Shown: positions 36,725-45,161 of the stretch, piece by piece
Layout: the number at the start of each line of letters is the position of its first letter
Position numbering within the stretch: position 1 is the first letter of the stretch
NCBI RefSeq assembly: GCF_009711205.1
Contig: NZ_WMIG01000001.1
Span: forward strand, 806,001-870,000
Reading direction: 5' to 3'
Origin: Paracoccus litorisediminis
GTDB lineage: Bacteria; Pseudomonadota; Alphaproteobacteria; Rhodobacterales; Rhodobacteraceae
DNA: 64,000 nucleotides
Made by a program: the position numbers and the translations under genes
The notes under the pieces: model-generated
Seen by the model: the letters and a program-made list of their open reading frames with translations, nothing else
Database searches by the model: none
What the model was told of the DNA's origin: nothing

Positions 36725-37534
36725 TCACTCGGCCGGCATCTGGTTTTTGACTCGTGCCCGTTTTTTCGACGGAGCAACCTGATCCGAGGGCAGCCGACGA
36801 CGGCCCCGACCCTGCCAGTTCGGGACCAGCACCGTCATCACCGTATGCCAGATGATCCACAGATCCACGCGCAGGCTGCGGCGACGCTGGTAGATCAGAT
36901 CCAGCCGAAGCTTGGTCGGCAGGCAGCGCCGGTAATAGGCGGCCTCGGTTGCCTCGGCGGTCTTGCAGCGCGCCATGATCCGGTCCTCATGCGCGTGATA
37001 GATCATCGTCGCAAGGCCGGTGACGCCGGGCCGATTGCTGAGAACCTGATTATACAGCGCCGGGAAACGCTCGACATATTCGGGCAGCGGCGGGCGCGGG
37101 CCGACAAAGCTCATATCGCCGCGCAAGATATTGAAAAGCTGAGGCAATTCATCCAACCGCGAGCGGCGCAGGAAGCGACCGACGCGGGTGATCCGCCAAT
37201 GCTTATGCGCCCCGGTTGCGCCGAAATCATCCGCCTCAAGCAGCATGGTGCGGAACTTGAGCAGATTGAATTTCTCGCCCGGCGCACGCATCCGCGGCGC
37301 GACGTAGAACAGCGGGCGTCCCTGACTGACCAGCAGCACGATCGCCACCGCGAGGATCACCACGGAAAGCGGCACAAGCAGCAGGATCGCAAAGAAAATA
37401 TCGAAGGCGCGCTTGCCGAAGGTCATGCCAACGCGGCATCCCTGACCTTCTTCGGCAATCCATGACAGGTCTACGCCCGATGGCGTATCCACGGAACGGT
37501 CATGACGTCTGCCCCAATCGTGATGAATTGTCAC
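36725..37534 (-). CDS. Polyprenyl-phosphate sugar-1-phosphate transferase
   Basis: A 269-residue initiating sugar transferase (PF02397 type) that loads a sugar phosphate onto undecaprenyl phosphate for a polysaccharide. The single membrane helix is about residues 45-68 (FDIFFAILLLVPLSVVILAV). The signature KFRTM, GRFLRRSRLDELPQL and NILRGDMSFVGPRPPLPEY follows, with the catalytic Asp-Glu in LDELPQ. The tail is strongly basic. The GTG at 37534 with CGGGA before it is used as start; an ATG at 37426 just before the helix is an alternative. No other polysaccharide genes are near. Confidence 0.9.
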   Translation of the reverse strand: MTIHHDWGRRHDRSVDTPSGVDLSWIAEEGQGCRVGMTFGKRAFDIFFAILLLVPLSVVILAVAIVLLVSQGRPLFYVAPRMRAPGEKFNLLKFRTMLLEADDFGATGAHKHWRITRVGRFLRRSRLDELPQLFNILRGDMSFVGPRPPLPEYVERFPALYNQVLSNRPGVTGLATMIYHAHEDRIMARCKTAEATEAAYYRRCLPTKLRLDLIYQRRRSLRVDLWIIWHTVMTVLVPNWQGRGRRRLPSDQVAPSKKRARVKNQMPAE

Positions 37535-37694
37535 AGCGCGGTCCCGTGTAAGTGGTCAGCTCGTTAACGTTTGTGCCTTAACATAGGGCATCCAAATTGA
37601 AAATGCGCGCAAGGGTGAAAGCGCGACAGACTTGCGTGAGCGTGTCCTTTCGGCCAGTCTTTGCCAATCTGCAGGCCAGACGGACGGGACGAAG

Positions 37695-38150
37695 ATGCGG
37701 AAATTCCTGGTTTTTCTGGACGATTCGCGGGAATGCCTGAACGCGATCCGCTTTGCGGCGATGCGCGCCGCGAAAACGGGCGGCGCAGTTCAGGTGTTGG
37801 CGGTGATTCCCGCCTCTGAGATTCAGCACGGAATGGGCGTCGCCGAGGTCATGCGCGCAGAGGCTTACGAGCGAATCCGTGCCCATTTCGAGGTCTTCGC
37901 CAAATGGATGCGCGACCGTCCGGGGGTCGAGCCGGAACTGATCGTGCGTGAGGGTGAGCCGGGCAACGAACTGCTGGCCCAGTTGAACGACGATCCCGAG
38001 ATCGGCGTCATCGTCCTGGCCGCCTCGGTCGAAAGCACCGGGCCGGGACCGCTGATCACCCGCCTCATGCGCGAGATGGCGACCCTGCCCTGCCCGATCA
38101 CCATCGTGCCCGGCGACATCTCTCGGGAACGGCTGGAACAGATCACCTGA
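37695..38150 (+). CDS. Universal stress protein (UspA family)
   Basis: A 151-residue USP-fold protein: MRKFLVFLDDSRECLNAIRF at the N-terminus, LIVREGEPGNELLAQL in the middle and a C-terminal ATLPCPITIVPGDIS. The usual ATP motif GxxGx9G(S/T) appears only loosely (VLAASVESTGPGPLITRLM), so it may not bind ATP the usual way. The start is set at the family N-terminus. Its stop overlaps the next start (TGATG), so it is coupled to the CPBP-type membrane protein. Role in stress is a family guess. Confidence 0.85.
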   Translation: MRKFLVFLDDSRECLNAIRFAAMRAAKTGGAVQVLAVIPASEIQHGMGVAEVMRAEAYERIRAHFEVFAKWMRDRPGVEPELIVREGEPGNELLAQLNDDPEIGVIVLAASVESTGPGPLITRLMREMATLPCPITIVPGDISRERLEQIT

Positions 38151-38761
38151 TGGATCGCGGGCTGGCGCTGGCGGCGCTGGCGGCCATCCCGGCACTGGCA
38201 GCGCTGTTTTACGGGCTGGCTCAAGGCGGGATGCGCCCGCTGACCGCCTGCCTTGTCGGGCTTTGCGCATATTGGCTGCTTCTGCTGGCGGCGCTGTTCT
38301 GGCGCCGGGACTGGTCCTTGCACCTGCGCTGGCCGGGCTGGCGCGCCGCGTTGCCGCTGACGGCCTTGACCGCCAGCGCGGCCATCTTCGGCGGACCGGC
38401 GATCCCGCAGCTTTCGCCGCATGTGCTGGTAACCGTGCTGATCGCGGCCTGCATCAATGGCACGCTTGAGGAAGCCTTTTGGCGTGGCGCGCTGGTGCCC
38501 CGCGCCAATTGGCAGGCGGCCTTGCCCGCCGTGGGGCTGTTCACCCTGTGGCATCTGGCCCCTGCCGCCGCCATGGCCGCGCTGGATGCCAAGGGCGGGG
38601 CGCCGGGTCTGCTGATCGCTGCGGCGCTGCTGGGCATTTGCGCAATGGCGACGCGGCTGGCCTCGGGCAGTGCCGGCTTTGCGGCGCTCTGCCATGTGGC
38701 CATCAACATCTGCACCTTTGCTGTGCTGGCCGCGACAAATGGAAGCGCGCGTTTTCCTTGA
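38150..38761 (+). CDS. CPBP-family intramembrane glutamic protease-like protein
   Basis: A 203-residue polytopic membrane protein with about six helices. It has the three CPBP (Abi/CAAX protease) motifs: EEAFWRG with Glu107, Glu108 and Arg112; FTLWHLAP with His135; and CHVAIN with His182. Those are the residues that activate water in Rce1-type proteases, so it is probably active. Targets are unknown. It is translationally coupled to the universal stress protein gene. An nfuA gene follows after 47 nt with its own strong ribosome site. Confidence 0.87.
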   Translation: MDRGLALAALAAIPALAALFYGLAQGGMRPLTACLVGLCAYWLLLLAALFWRRDWSLHLRWPGWRAALPLTALTASAAIFGGPAIPQLSPHVLVTVLIAACINGTLEEAFWRGALVPRANWQAALPAVGLFTLWHLAPAAAMAALDAKGGAPGLLIAAALLGICAMATRLASGSAGFAALCHVAINICTFAVLAATNGSARFP

Positions 38762-38808
38762 CTCATACCCCCCTCAATCCCCATATCGCGCATCAAAGGA
38801 GCGCGCCC

Positions 38809-39363
38809 ATGTTCATCCAGACCGAAACCACCCCGAACCCTGCCACGCTGAAGTTCCTGCCCGGCGAAACCGTTCTGGGAACCGGCACCGCCGACTTCCC
38901 CGAGGCCGAGGCCGCCGCGCCCAGCCCGCTGGCCCGCCGCATCTTTGCCGTGCCCGGCGTTGCTGGCGTCTTCCTCGGCTCGGATTTCGTGACCGTGACC
39001 AAGGCCGATGGTGCCGTATGGGACCATCTGAAGCCTTCTGTTCTGGGCGCGATCATGGAGCATTTCCAGTCCGGCGCGCCGGTCATGGAAGGCGCTGCGA
39101 CCAGCGGCCATAACGATCAGGACGGCCCCGATGCCGACATCGTCACCCAGATCAAGGAATTGCTGGACACCCGCGTCCGCCCCGCCGTGGCACAGGATGG
39201 TGGCGACATCACCTTTCACGGCTTCGACCGCGGCGTCGTCTACCTGCACATGCAAGGCGCATGCGCGGGCTGCCCGTCCTCGACCCTGACCCTGAAGATG
39301 GGCATCGAGAACCTGCTGCGCCATTACATCCCCGAGGTGACCGAGGTTCGTCCCGTTGCCTGA
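38809..39363 (+). CDS. nfuA: Fe-S cluster carrier NfuA/NifU-like
   Basis: A 184-residue scaffold/carrier for [4Fe-4S] clusters. The N-terminal Nfu_N domain starts MFIQTETTPNPATLKFLPGE, a typical mitochondrial/alphaproteobacterial NFU1 opening. The C-terminal NifU domain has RPAVAQDGGDITFHGFD and the cluster-binding CAGC with Cys152 and Cys155. GGAG lies 7 nt before the start (AAAGGAG). The next gene, tsaB, overlaps its end by 8 nt. Confidence 0.96.
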   Translation: MFIQTETTPNPATLKFLPGETVLGTGTADFPEAEAAAPSPLARRIFAVPGVAGVFLGSDFVTVTKADGAVWDHLKPSVLGAIMEHFQSGAPVMEGAATSGHNDQDGPDADIVTQIKELLDTRVRPAVAQDGGDITFHGFDRGVVYLHMQGACAGCPSSTLTLKMGIENLLRHYIPEVTEVRPVA

Positions 39364-39949
39364 GGCACTGTCTTTAGGCTTTGACACATCGGCCGCGCAT
39401 TGCGCGGCCGCTTTGTTGCAAGGCGGACGCGTGCTGGCCCATCGCCATGAGGACATGGCCAAAGGGCAGGCCGAACGGCTGTTCCCCTTGCTGGCCGAGG
39501 TGATCGCCGAAGGCGGCGTGGACTGGCACGACCTGTCGGTGATCGGCGTCGGCACCGGGCCGGGGAATTTCACCGGCATCCGCATCGCTGTCGCCGCCGC
39601 GCGTGGCCTGGCTTTGTCGCTGGGCATTCCCGCCGTGGGCGTCGGCGTGACCGAGGCTTTGGCGCTGGACCTGCCCCGCCCCTGCCGCGTCGCCATCCCC
39701 GCCCGTGCGGGCGAGGTGATCTGGCAGGATTTCGGCACCGGGCACGACACCCGCCCCGATCAGGGCGTGCTGCATGCCCTGCCCCCCGGCCCGCCGGTTC
39801 TGGATCCTGTCCACCCCCTTGCCGTGGCCATCGCGCGGATCGCGCTGGACCGCCGCGAGCAGCCCGACCTGCCCCGGCCTGCCCCGATCTACCTGCGCCC
39901 AGCCGATGCAGCCCCTGCCCGCGACCGCGGACCCGTCATCCTGACATGA
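39356..39949 (+). CDS. tsaB: tRNA t6A biosynthesis protein TsaB
   Basis: A 197-residue ASKHA-fold partner of TsaD in making N6-threonylcarbamoyladenosine in tRNA. Landmarks are LSLGFDTSAAHCAAALL, the hinge GVGTGPGNFTGIRIAVAAARGLAL (residues 64-87) and GVTEALALDL. The start is TTG inside the nfuA gene, 8 nt of overlap; no ATG fits, and the encoded MPEALSLGFDTS matches the family N-terminus. rimI overlaps its stop by 4 nt, the common tsaB-rimI pair. Confidence 0.95.
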   Translation: MPEALSLGFDTSAAHCAAALLQGGRVLAHRHEDMAKGQAERLFPLLAEVIAEGGVDWHDLSVIGVGTGPGNFTGIRIAVAAARGLALSLGIPAVGVGVTEALALDLPRPCRVAIPARAGEVIWQDFGTGHDTRPDQGVLHALPPGPPVLDPVHPLAVAIARIALDRREQPDLPRPAPIYLRPADAAPARDRGPVILT

Positions 39950-40347
39950 CCTCGGATTTCCTTGCCGATTTGCATCTGCGCTGTTTTCGCGCACATCCCC
40001 GGCCATGGTCGGCGGCCGAGATCGAGGATCTGCTGTCCAGCCAGCTGAATTTCCTGCTGCATCGCCCGCAGGGTTTCCTGATCGGCCGCACCGTCGCCGA
40101 TGAAGCCGAGTTGCTGACCGTCGCCGTCTCGCCCAACGCGCGGCGTCAGGGGGTGGCCCGCGACCTGCTGGCCGAGTTCAGCGACACCGCGCGCGAACGC
40201 GGCGCGGTCGAGGCCTTTCTTGAGGTCGCCTCGGACAATGATGCGGCACGCGCGCTTTACCTGTCGGATGGCTGGGCAAATGTCGGATTGCGGCGGAATT
40301 ATTATGCACCCGGCATCGATGCGGTCCTGATGCGCCGCGCGCTTTAG
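39946..40347 (+). CDS. rimI: Ribosomal protein S18-alanine N-acetyltransferase
   Basis: A 133-residue GNAT acetyltransferase of the RimI type, which acetylates the N-terminus of ribosomal protein S18 or of other proteins. The acetyl-CoA loop is VSPNARRQGVARDLLAEF (residues 62-79), followed by AFLEVASDNDAARALYLSDG and RNYY. It overlaps tsaB by 4 nt (ATGA), an arrangement conserved in many bacteria. Substrate assignment is by family. Confidence 0.93.
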   Translation: MTSDFLADLHLRCFRAHPRPWSAAEIEDLLSSQLNFLLHRPQGFLIGRTVADEAELLTVAVSPNARRQGVARDLLAEFSDTARERGAVEAFLEVASDNDAARALYLSDGWANVGLRRNYYAPGIDAVLMRRAL

Positions 40348-40363
40348 CCACGTCAGATGCCTG

Positions 40364-40393
40364 TTGACGCATGGCGGCCCATGCGCGCTAATC
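40364..40393 (+). promoter_or_regulatory. Candidate promoter of the nucleoside-uptake operon
   Basis: TTGACG at 40364-40369, then 18 nt and CTAATC at 40388-40393, about 47 nt before the start of the binding-protein gene. The -35 box is good, the -10 box weak. Confidence 0.35.
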
Positions 40394-40440
40394 CATCCAT
40401 AACCGGGCAGGAACGCCCGCAAAAAGCTTGAGGTTCTGGA

Positions 40441-41427
40441 ATGTCCCTGATGAAGTCGCTGCTGGCCGGTGCCAGCCTGTCCCTTCTGCCGCTGGTCGCC
40501 ATGGCCGATCCGGCGCTGATCTTCGACCTGGGCGGCAAGTTCGACAAGTCCTTCAACGAGGCCGCCTTCAACGGCGCCGAGAAGTGGAAGGCCGAAACCG
40601 GCGGCAGCTACAAGGAACTGGAAATGCAGTCCGAGGCGCAGCGCGAACAGGCGCTTCGCCGTCTGGCTGAAACCGGCGCCAACCCGATCGTGATGACCGG
40701 CTTTGCCTTTGGTGAGGTGCTCAATCAGATCGCGCCCGACTATCCGGACACCAAATTTGTCATCATCGACATGGTGGTCGAGCAGCCGAACGTGCAATCG
40801 GTCGTCTTCACCGAGGAGCAGGGCTCGTATCTGGCCGGCGTGATGGCGGCAAAAGCCTCGAAATCGGGCACGGTCGGCTTCATCGGCGGCATGGACATTC
40901 CGCTGATCCACAAGTTCGAATGCGGCTATGCCCAAGGCTTCAAGGCCGCCAATCCCGAAGGCAAGGTCATCATCAACTATACCGGCACGACCCCTGCCGC
41001 GTGGAACGATCCGGTGAAGGGGGGCGAGCTGGTCAAGGCCCAGATCTCGCAAGGGGCTGACGTGATCTATGCGGCAGCGGGCGGCACCGGGATCGGCGTG
41101 CTGCAGGCGGCGGCCGATGCCAATATCCTGTCGATCGGCGTCGACAGCAACCAGAACCACCTGCATCCGGGCAAGATCCTGACCTCGATGGTCAAGGGCG
41201 TCGACAATTCCGTCTATGATGCCTTCAAGGCCGGGACCGAAGTGCAGCCGGGGATCAAGGTCATGGATCTGGCCTCGGGCGGGGTGTCGGTCGCGCTGGA
41301 CGACAACAACAAGCCGCTGATAACCGAGGACATGACCGCAGCCGTCGATGCCGCCACCAAGGGCATCACCGGCGGCGAGATCAAGGTTCATGATTACATG
41401 ACCGACAACACCTGCCCGGTGCAGTAA
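40441..41427 (+). CDS. BMP-family nucleoside ABC transporter substrate-binding protein
   Basis: A 328-residue periplasmic binding protein of the basic membrane protein (PnrA/TmpC) family that binds purine nucleosides. A signal peptide (ASLSLLPLVAMA, cleavage near 22) is followed by LIFDLGGKFDKSFNEAAFNG, the family's nucleoside-site loop, and GVDSNQNHLHPGKILTSMVKG. There is no lipobox Cys, so it is soluble rather than a lipoprotein. GAGGTTCTGGA lies before the start. It heads an operon with a double ATPase, two permeases and purine nucleoside phosphorylase. The stop overlaps the next start (TAATG). Confidence 0.93.
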   Translation: MSLMKSLLAGASLSLLPLVAMADPALIFDLGGKFDKSFNEAAFNGAEKWKAETGGSYKELEMQSEAQREQALRRLAETGANPIVMTGFAFGEVLNQIAPDYPDTKFVIIDMVVEQPNVQSVVFTEEQGSYLAGVMAAKASKSGTVGFIGGMDIPLIHKFECGYAQGFKAANPEGKVIINYTGTTPAAWNDPVKGGELVKAQISQGADVIYAAAGGTGIGVLQAAADANILSIGVDSNQNHLHPGKILTSMVKGVDNSVYDAFKAGTEVQPGIKVMDLASGGVSVALDDNNKPLITEDMTAAVDAATKGITGGEIKVHDYMTDNTCPVQ

Positions 41428-43031
41428 TGACGGCGCGGCCCGAAGCCGTGAACGGGGCCCCCGCGATCGAATTGCGGGGGATCTCGAAGGCCTTCGGGCC
41501 GGTGCAGGCGAACAAGAACATCGACCTGATCGTGCCTCGCGGCACGATCCACGGCATCATCGGTGAGAACGGGGCCGGGAAATCGACGCTGATGTCGATC
41601 CTCTACGGCTTCTATCGCCCCGATGCTGGCGAAATCCTGATCGGCGGCGGGCCGATCACCATCCATGACAGCCAGACCGCGATCCGCGCTGGTATCGGCA
41701 TGGTCTTTCAGCATTTCAAGCTGGTCCAGAACTTCACCGTGCTGGAAAACGTCATCCTTGGCGCCGAGGACGGCCGCCTGCTGCGCCCGTCCTTGGCGCG
41801 AGCGCGGGGCGAGCTGAAACGTCTGGCCTCCGAATACGAATTGCAGGTCGATCCCGACGCGATGATCGAGGATCTGTCGGTCGGCCATCAGCAGCGGGTC
41901 GAAATCCTCAAGGCGCTTTACCGTCAGGCCGATATCCTGATCCTTGACGAGCCGACCGGCGTGCTGACGCCCGCCGAGGCCGATCACCTGTTCCGCATCC
42001 TGCGCGGGCTGCGCGATGAGGGCAAAACCATCATCCTGATCACGCACAAGCTGCGCGAGATCATGGAGATCACCGACAATGTCAGCGTCATGCGGCGCGG
42101 CGAGATGGTGGCCTCGGTCAAGACCTCGGAAACCAGCCCAAGCCAACTGGCTGAGCTGATGGTCGGGCGCAAGGTCCTGCTGCGGGTCGAAAAGGCCCCG
42201 GCCACGCCCGGCGCGCCGGTGCTGGAGGTGCGCGGCTTGCGCATGGTCGATGCCGCGGGTGTCGAACGGCTGCGCGGCATCGATCTGGACATCCGCGCGG
42301 GCGAGGTTCTGGGCATCGCGGGCGTCGCCGGGAACGGGCAAAGCCAGCTTCTGGAAATTCTTGGCGGCTACCCCGAAAAGGGTGCAAGGCTGGAAGGCGA
42401 GATACGGCTGAAGGGTGCGGCGCTGCCGCTGACCGGATCGGATGCGCGGGCGCGGCGCGAAGCTGGCGTGGGTCACGTTCCCGAGGATCGCCAGGTCGAG
42501 GGGCTGATCATGGATTTCAGCGCCTGGGAAAATGTGGCCTTCGGCTATCACGATGCGCCCGAATTCCAGAATGGCTGGCTGATGAATCAGGCCGCGATCC
42601 GCGCCGATGCGAGCGCCAAGATCGAGCGTTTCGACGTGCGCCCCCCGAACCCTGAGCTTGCGGCCAAGAATTTCTCGGGCGGGAACCAGCAAAAGATCGT
42701 CGTCGCCCGCGAGGTCGAGCGCAATCCCGACCTGCTGCTGATCGGCCAGCCGACGCGCGGCGTCGATATCGGTGCGATCGAGTTCATCCACAAGCGCATC
42801 ATCGCGCTTCGTGATGCGGGCAAGGCGGTGCTGCTGGTCTCGGTCGAGCTGGACGAGATATTGGCGCTGTCGGATCGGATCGCCGTCATGTTCGACGGCC
42901 GCATCATGGGCGAGCGCCTGCCCGATCAGGCGACCACCGCTGATCTGGGCTGCCTGATGGCCGGGGTCGAGCCGGGCACACCGCCCGAGCAGGCGATCCC
43001 GCCCGCGATGGGCCCTGCGGGGGTCGCGTGA
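41427..43031 (+). CDS. Nucleoside ABC transporter ATP-binding protein (two ABC domains)
   Basis: A 534-residue fusion of two ABC ATPase domains, like RbsA or NupO. The first has Walker A GIIGENGAGKSTLM, signature LSVGHQQRVEILKAL and Walker B DILILDEPTGVLTP. The second has a degenerate P-loop GIAGVAGNGQSQLLEIL, signature FSGGNQQKIVVARE and LLLIGQPTRGVDIG, as usual for this class, where only the first site is strongly active. It drives the two permeases downstream. A short repeat lies between it and the first permease. Confidence 0.95.
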   Translation: MTARPEAVNGAPAIELRGISKAFGPVQANKNIDLIVPRGTIHGIIGENGAGKSTLMSILYGFYRPDAGEILIGGGPITIHDSQTAIRAGIGMVFQHFKLVQNFTVLENVILGAEDGRLLRPSLARARGELKRLASEYELQVDPDAMIEDLSVGHQQRVEILKALYRQADILILDEPTGVLTPAEADHLFRILRGLRDEGKTIILITHKLREIMEITDNVSVMRRGEMVASVKTSETSPSQLAELMVGRKVLLRVEKAPATPGAPVLEVRGLRMVDAAGVERLRGIDLDIRAGEVLGIAGVAGNGQSQLLEILGGYPEKGARLEGEIRLKGAALPLTGSDARARREAGVGHVPEDRQVEGLIMDFSAWENVAFGYHDAPEFQNGWLMNQAAIRADASAKIERFDVRPPNPELAAKNFSGGNQQKIVVAREVERNPDLLLIGQPTRGVDIGAIEFIHKRIIALRDAGKAVLLVSVELDEILALSDRIAVMFDGRIMGERLPDQATTADLGCLMAGVEPGTPPEQAIPPAMGPAGVA

Positions 43032-43055
43032 TGAGGCGCTGCTGGCCTCCGGCGG

Positions 43056-43077
43056 GGGTATTTGGAAAACGGCGAAA
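43056..43077. repeat. Dispersed GGGTATTTGG tail repeat, copy 2
   Basis: GGGTATTTGGAAAACGGCGA plus AA, 21 of 22 identical to 22940-22961. It sits inside an operon between the ATPase and permease genes, ends 24 nt before the permease start, and here has no GC hairpin in front, only a GCCTCCGGC sequence. Confidence 0.7.
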
Positions 43078-43101
43078 GACCAGTGTCACGAGGGAATGCT
43101 G

Positions 43102-44196
43102 ATGGAGCGAATGCCAAAATGGGCGGATGTGATCCTGACGCCGCTGATCTCTCTGGTCTTGGCCTTTGCGATTTCGGCGCTGGTGATCCTGGCGATCGGG
43201 GAAAGCCCCACCGAGGCGCTGAAGGTGATGGTCGAGGGCGCGTTGGGCTCCAGCTATGGCTGGGGATTCACGCTGTATTACGCGACGAACTTCATCTTTA
43301 CCGGTCTGGCCGTCACCGTCGCCTATCACGCCGGGCTGTTCAATATCGGCGGTGAGGGGCAGGCCGCGATGGGTGGTCTGGGCGTCGCGCTGGTGCTGCT
43401 GGCCGTGCCATGGCCGCATTGGGCACTGGCCCTGCCTGCGGCGATGGTCGGGGCGGCGGTCTTTGGCGCGCTTTGGGCGCTGATCCCGGCATGGCTGCAG
43501 GCGAAACGCGGCAGCCATATCGTCATCACCACGATCATGTTCAATTTCATCGCCGCGGCGCTATTGAACTATGTGCTGGTCAACCTGCTGCGCCCGGTGG
43601 GCAGCATGGACCCGGCCTCGGCCCGCTTCCCCGAGGCAGCGCATCTGCCGAAACTGACGGATATGGCGCTGGCATTCGGCATGCAGTGGGGCAAGAATAC
43701 CCCGGCCAATGTCACCTTCTTTGTCGCTGTCATCGCCTGCCTGCTGGTCTGGCTGCTGATCTGGCGCTCGCGACTGGGCTATGAGATCCGCGCCTTTGGC
43801 AAATCCGAACGCGGGGCGGTCTATGCCGGGATCTCGCCCGTGCGGATCACCGTCATCGCCATGCTGATTTCCGGTGCGCTGGCCGGGCTGATGGCGATCA
43901 ACAACGTCATGGGCGAGGCCGAGCGGCTGGTGCTGAACGCGGTCGAGGGCGCGGGCTTCATCGGCATCGCGGTGGCGTTGATGGGCCGCAACCACCCCTT
44001 TGGCGTGCTGCTGGCGGCCTTGCTGTTCGGGTTCCTCTATCAGGGCGGCGGTGAGCTGGCGCTGTGGACCTCGGTCCCGCGCGAGTTGATCGTGGTCATC
44101 CAGGCGCTGGTGATCCTGTTCACCGGGGCCTTGGACAACATGGTGCGGATGCCGCTTGAGCGGATTTTCATGGCGCTGCGCAAGGGGAGAGCGTGA
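43102..44196 (+). CDS. Nucleoside ABC transporter permease 1
   Basis: A 364-residue membrane protein of the BPD_transp_2 (ribose/branched-chain) family with about eight to ten helices. The conserved block AYHAGLFNIGGEGQAAMGGLG (about residues 72-92) and the late SERGAVYAGISPVRITVIAMLISGALAGL are typical of NupP/YufP-type permeases. The start is set at 43102 with AGGGA 6 nt before; ATG at 43096 is too close to that site. It overlaps the second permease gene by 1 nt (TGATG). Confidence 0.93.
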   Translation: MERMPKWADVILTPLISLVLAFAISALVILAIGESPTEALKVMVEGALGSSYGWGFTLYYATNFIFTGLAVTVAYHAGLFNIGGEGQAAMGGLGVALVLLAVPWPHWALALPAAMVGAAVFGALWALIPAWLQAKRGSHIVITTIMFNFIAAALLNYVLVNLLRPVGSMDPASARFPEAAHLPKLTDMALAFGMQWGKNTPANVTFFVAVIACLLVWLLIWRSRLGYEIRAFGKSERGAVYAGISPVRITVIAMLISGALAGLMAINNVMGEAERLVLNAVEGAGFIGIAVALMGRNHPFGVLLAALLFGFLYQGGGELALWTSVPRELIVVIQALVILFTGALDNMVRMPLERIFMALRKGRA

Positions 44197-45161
44197 TGGA
44201 TTTCCCGACAATCCTGCAGATCCTTGATTCCGCGGTCCGGCTGATGACGCCCCTGCTGCTGGCCTGTCTGGCCGGACTATATTCGGAACGCGCCGGGGTC
44301 TTCGACATCGGGCTTGAGGGCAAGATGCTGATGGCGGCCTTTGCCGCGGCGGCGGTCGCCTATGCCACGAACAGCGCATGGCTGGGGTTATGCGCGGGGA
44401 TCATGGGGGCGCTGGCCATGTCGGCGATCCACGGGCTGGCCGCGATCACCTTCCGCGGCAATCAGCTGATTTCCGGCGTGGCGATCAACTTTCTGGCCTC
44501 GGGGCTGACAGTGCTGCTGGGGCAGAAGATCTTCGGCCTTGCCGGGCGGACGCCTGCGCTGGCGGGTCCGGCACGGTTTTCGGAAATCACCCTGCCCTTT
44601 GCCGAGGCTTTGCGCCCGGTTCCGGTCATTGGCCCAATCTATGCCGAGCTGATTTCCGGCCATACGATCCTGGTCTATGTCGCCTTTGCCATGGTGCCGC
44701 TGACCTGGTGGGTACTTTACCGCACGCGCTTTGGGCTGCGGTTGCGGGCAGTGGGTGAGAATCCGGCCTCGGTCGATACCGCCGGGGTTTCCGTCACGCG
44801 TCTGCGCTACGGCGCCGTGGCGATCTGCGGCGTGCTGTGCGGCATCGCCGGGGCTTATCTGGCGACCGGGATTTCCGCCGGATTTGTCAAGGAAATGACG
44901 GCTGGCCGTGGCTTCATCGCGCTGGCCGCGCTGATCTTTGCCAAATGGCGGCCATGGGCGGCGTTGGGGGCGACCTTCCTGTTCGGTCTGCTTGAGGCCT
45001 TGGCGAACCGCTTCCCGAACCTCGATCTGGGGATCATCACCGTGCCCTCGATGTTCATGAGCGCGCTGCCCTATATCCTGACGGTCATCATTCTGGCTGG
45101 CTTCGTCGGCCGTGCCATTCCGCCCCGCGCCGGAGGAGAGCCCTATGTCAAAGAGCGCTGA
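44196..45161 (+). CDS. Nucleoside ABC transporter permease 2
   Basis: A 321-residue second permease of the same family, with YSERAGVFDIGLEGKMLMAAF (about residues 30-50) matching the equivalent block of permease 1. It should form the membrane heterodimer with it. The ATG at 44196 shares a nucleotide with the preceding TGA. Its own end overlaps the start of the phosphorylase gene by 17 nt, so the whole operon is tightly packed. Confidence 0.93.
   Translation: MDFPTILQILDSAVRLMTPLLLACLAGLYSERAGVFDIGLEGKMLMAAFAAAAVAYATNSAWLGLCAGIMGALAMSAIHGLAAITFRGNQLISGVAINFLASGLTVLLGQKIFGLAGRTPALAGPARFSEITLPFAEALRPVPVIGPIYAELISGHTILVYVAFAMVPLTWWVLYRTRFGLRLRAVGENPASVDTAGVSVTRLRYGAVAICGVLCGIAGAYLATGISAGFVKEMTAGRGFIALAALIFAKWRPWAALGATFLFGLLEALANRFPNLDLGIITVPSMFMSALPYILTVIILAGFVGRAIPPRAGGEPYVKER

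Noticed and set aside
37563..37582. TTAAC direct repeats suggestive of a CtrA site before the stress-protein gene
   Set aside because: The two TTAA boxes are 10 nt apart, not the 7 nt of the CtrA consensus.
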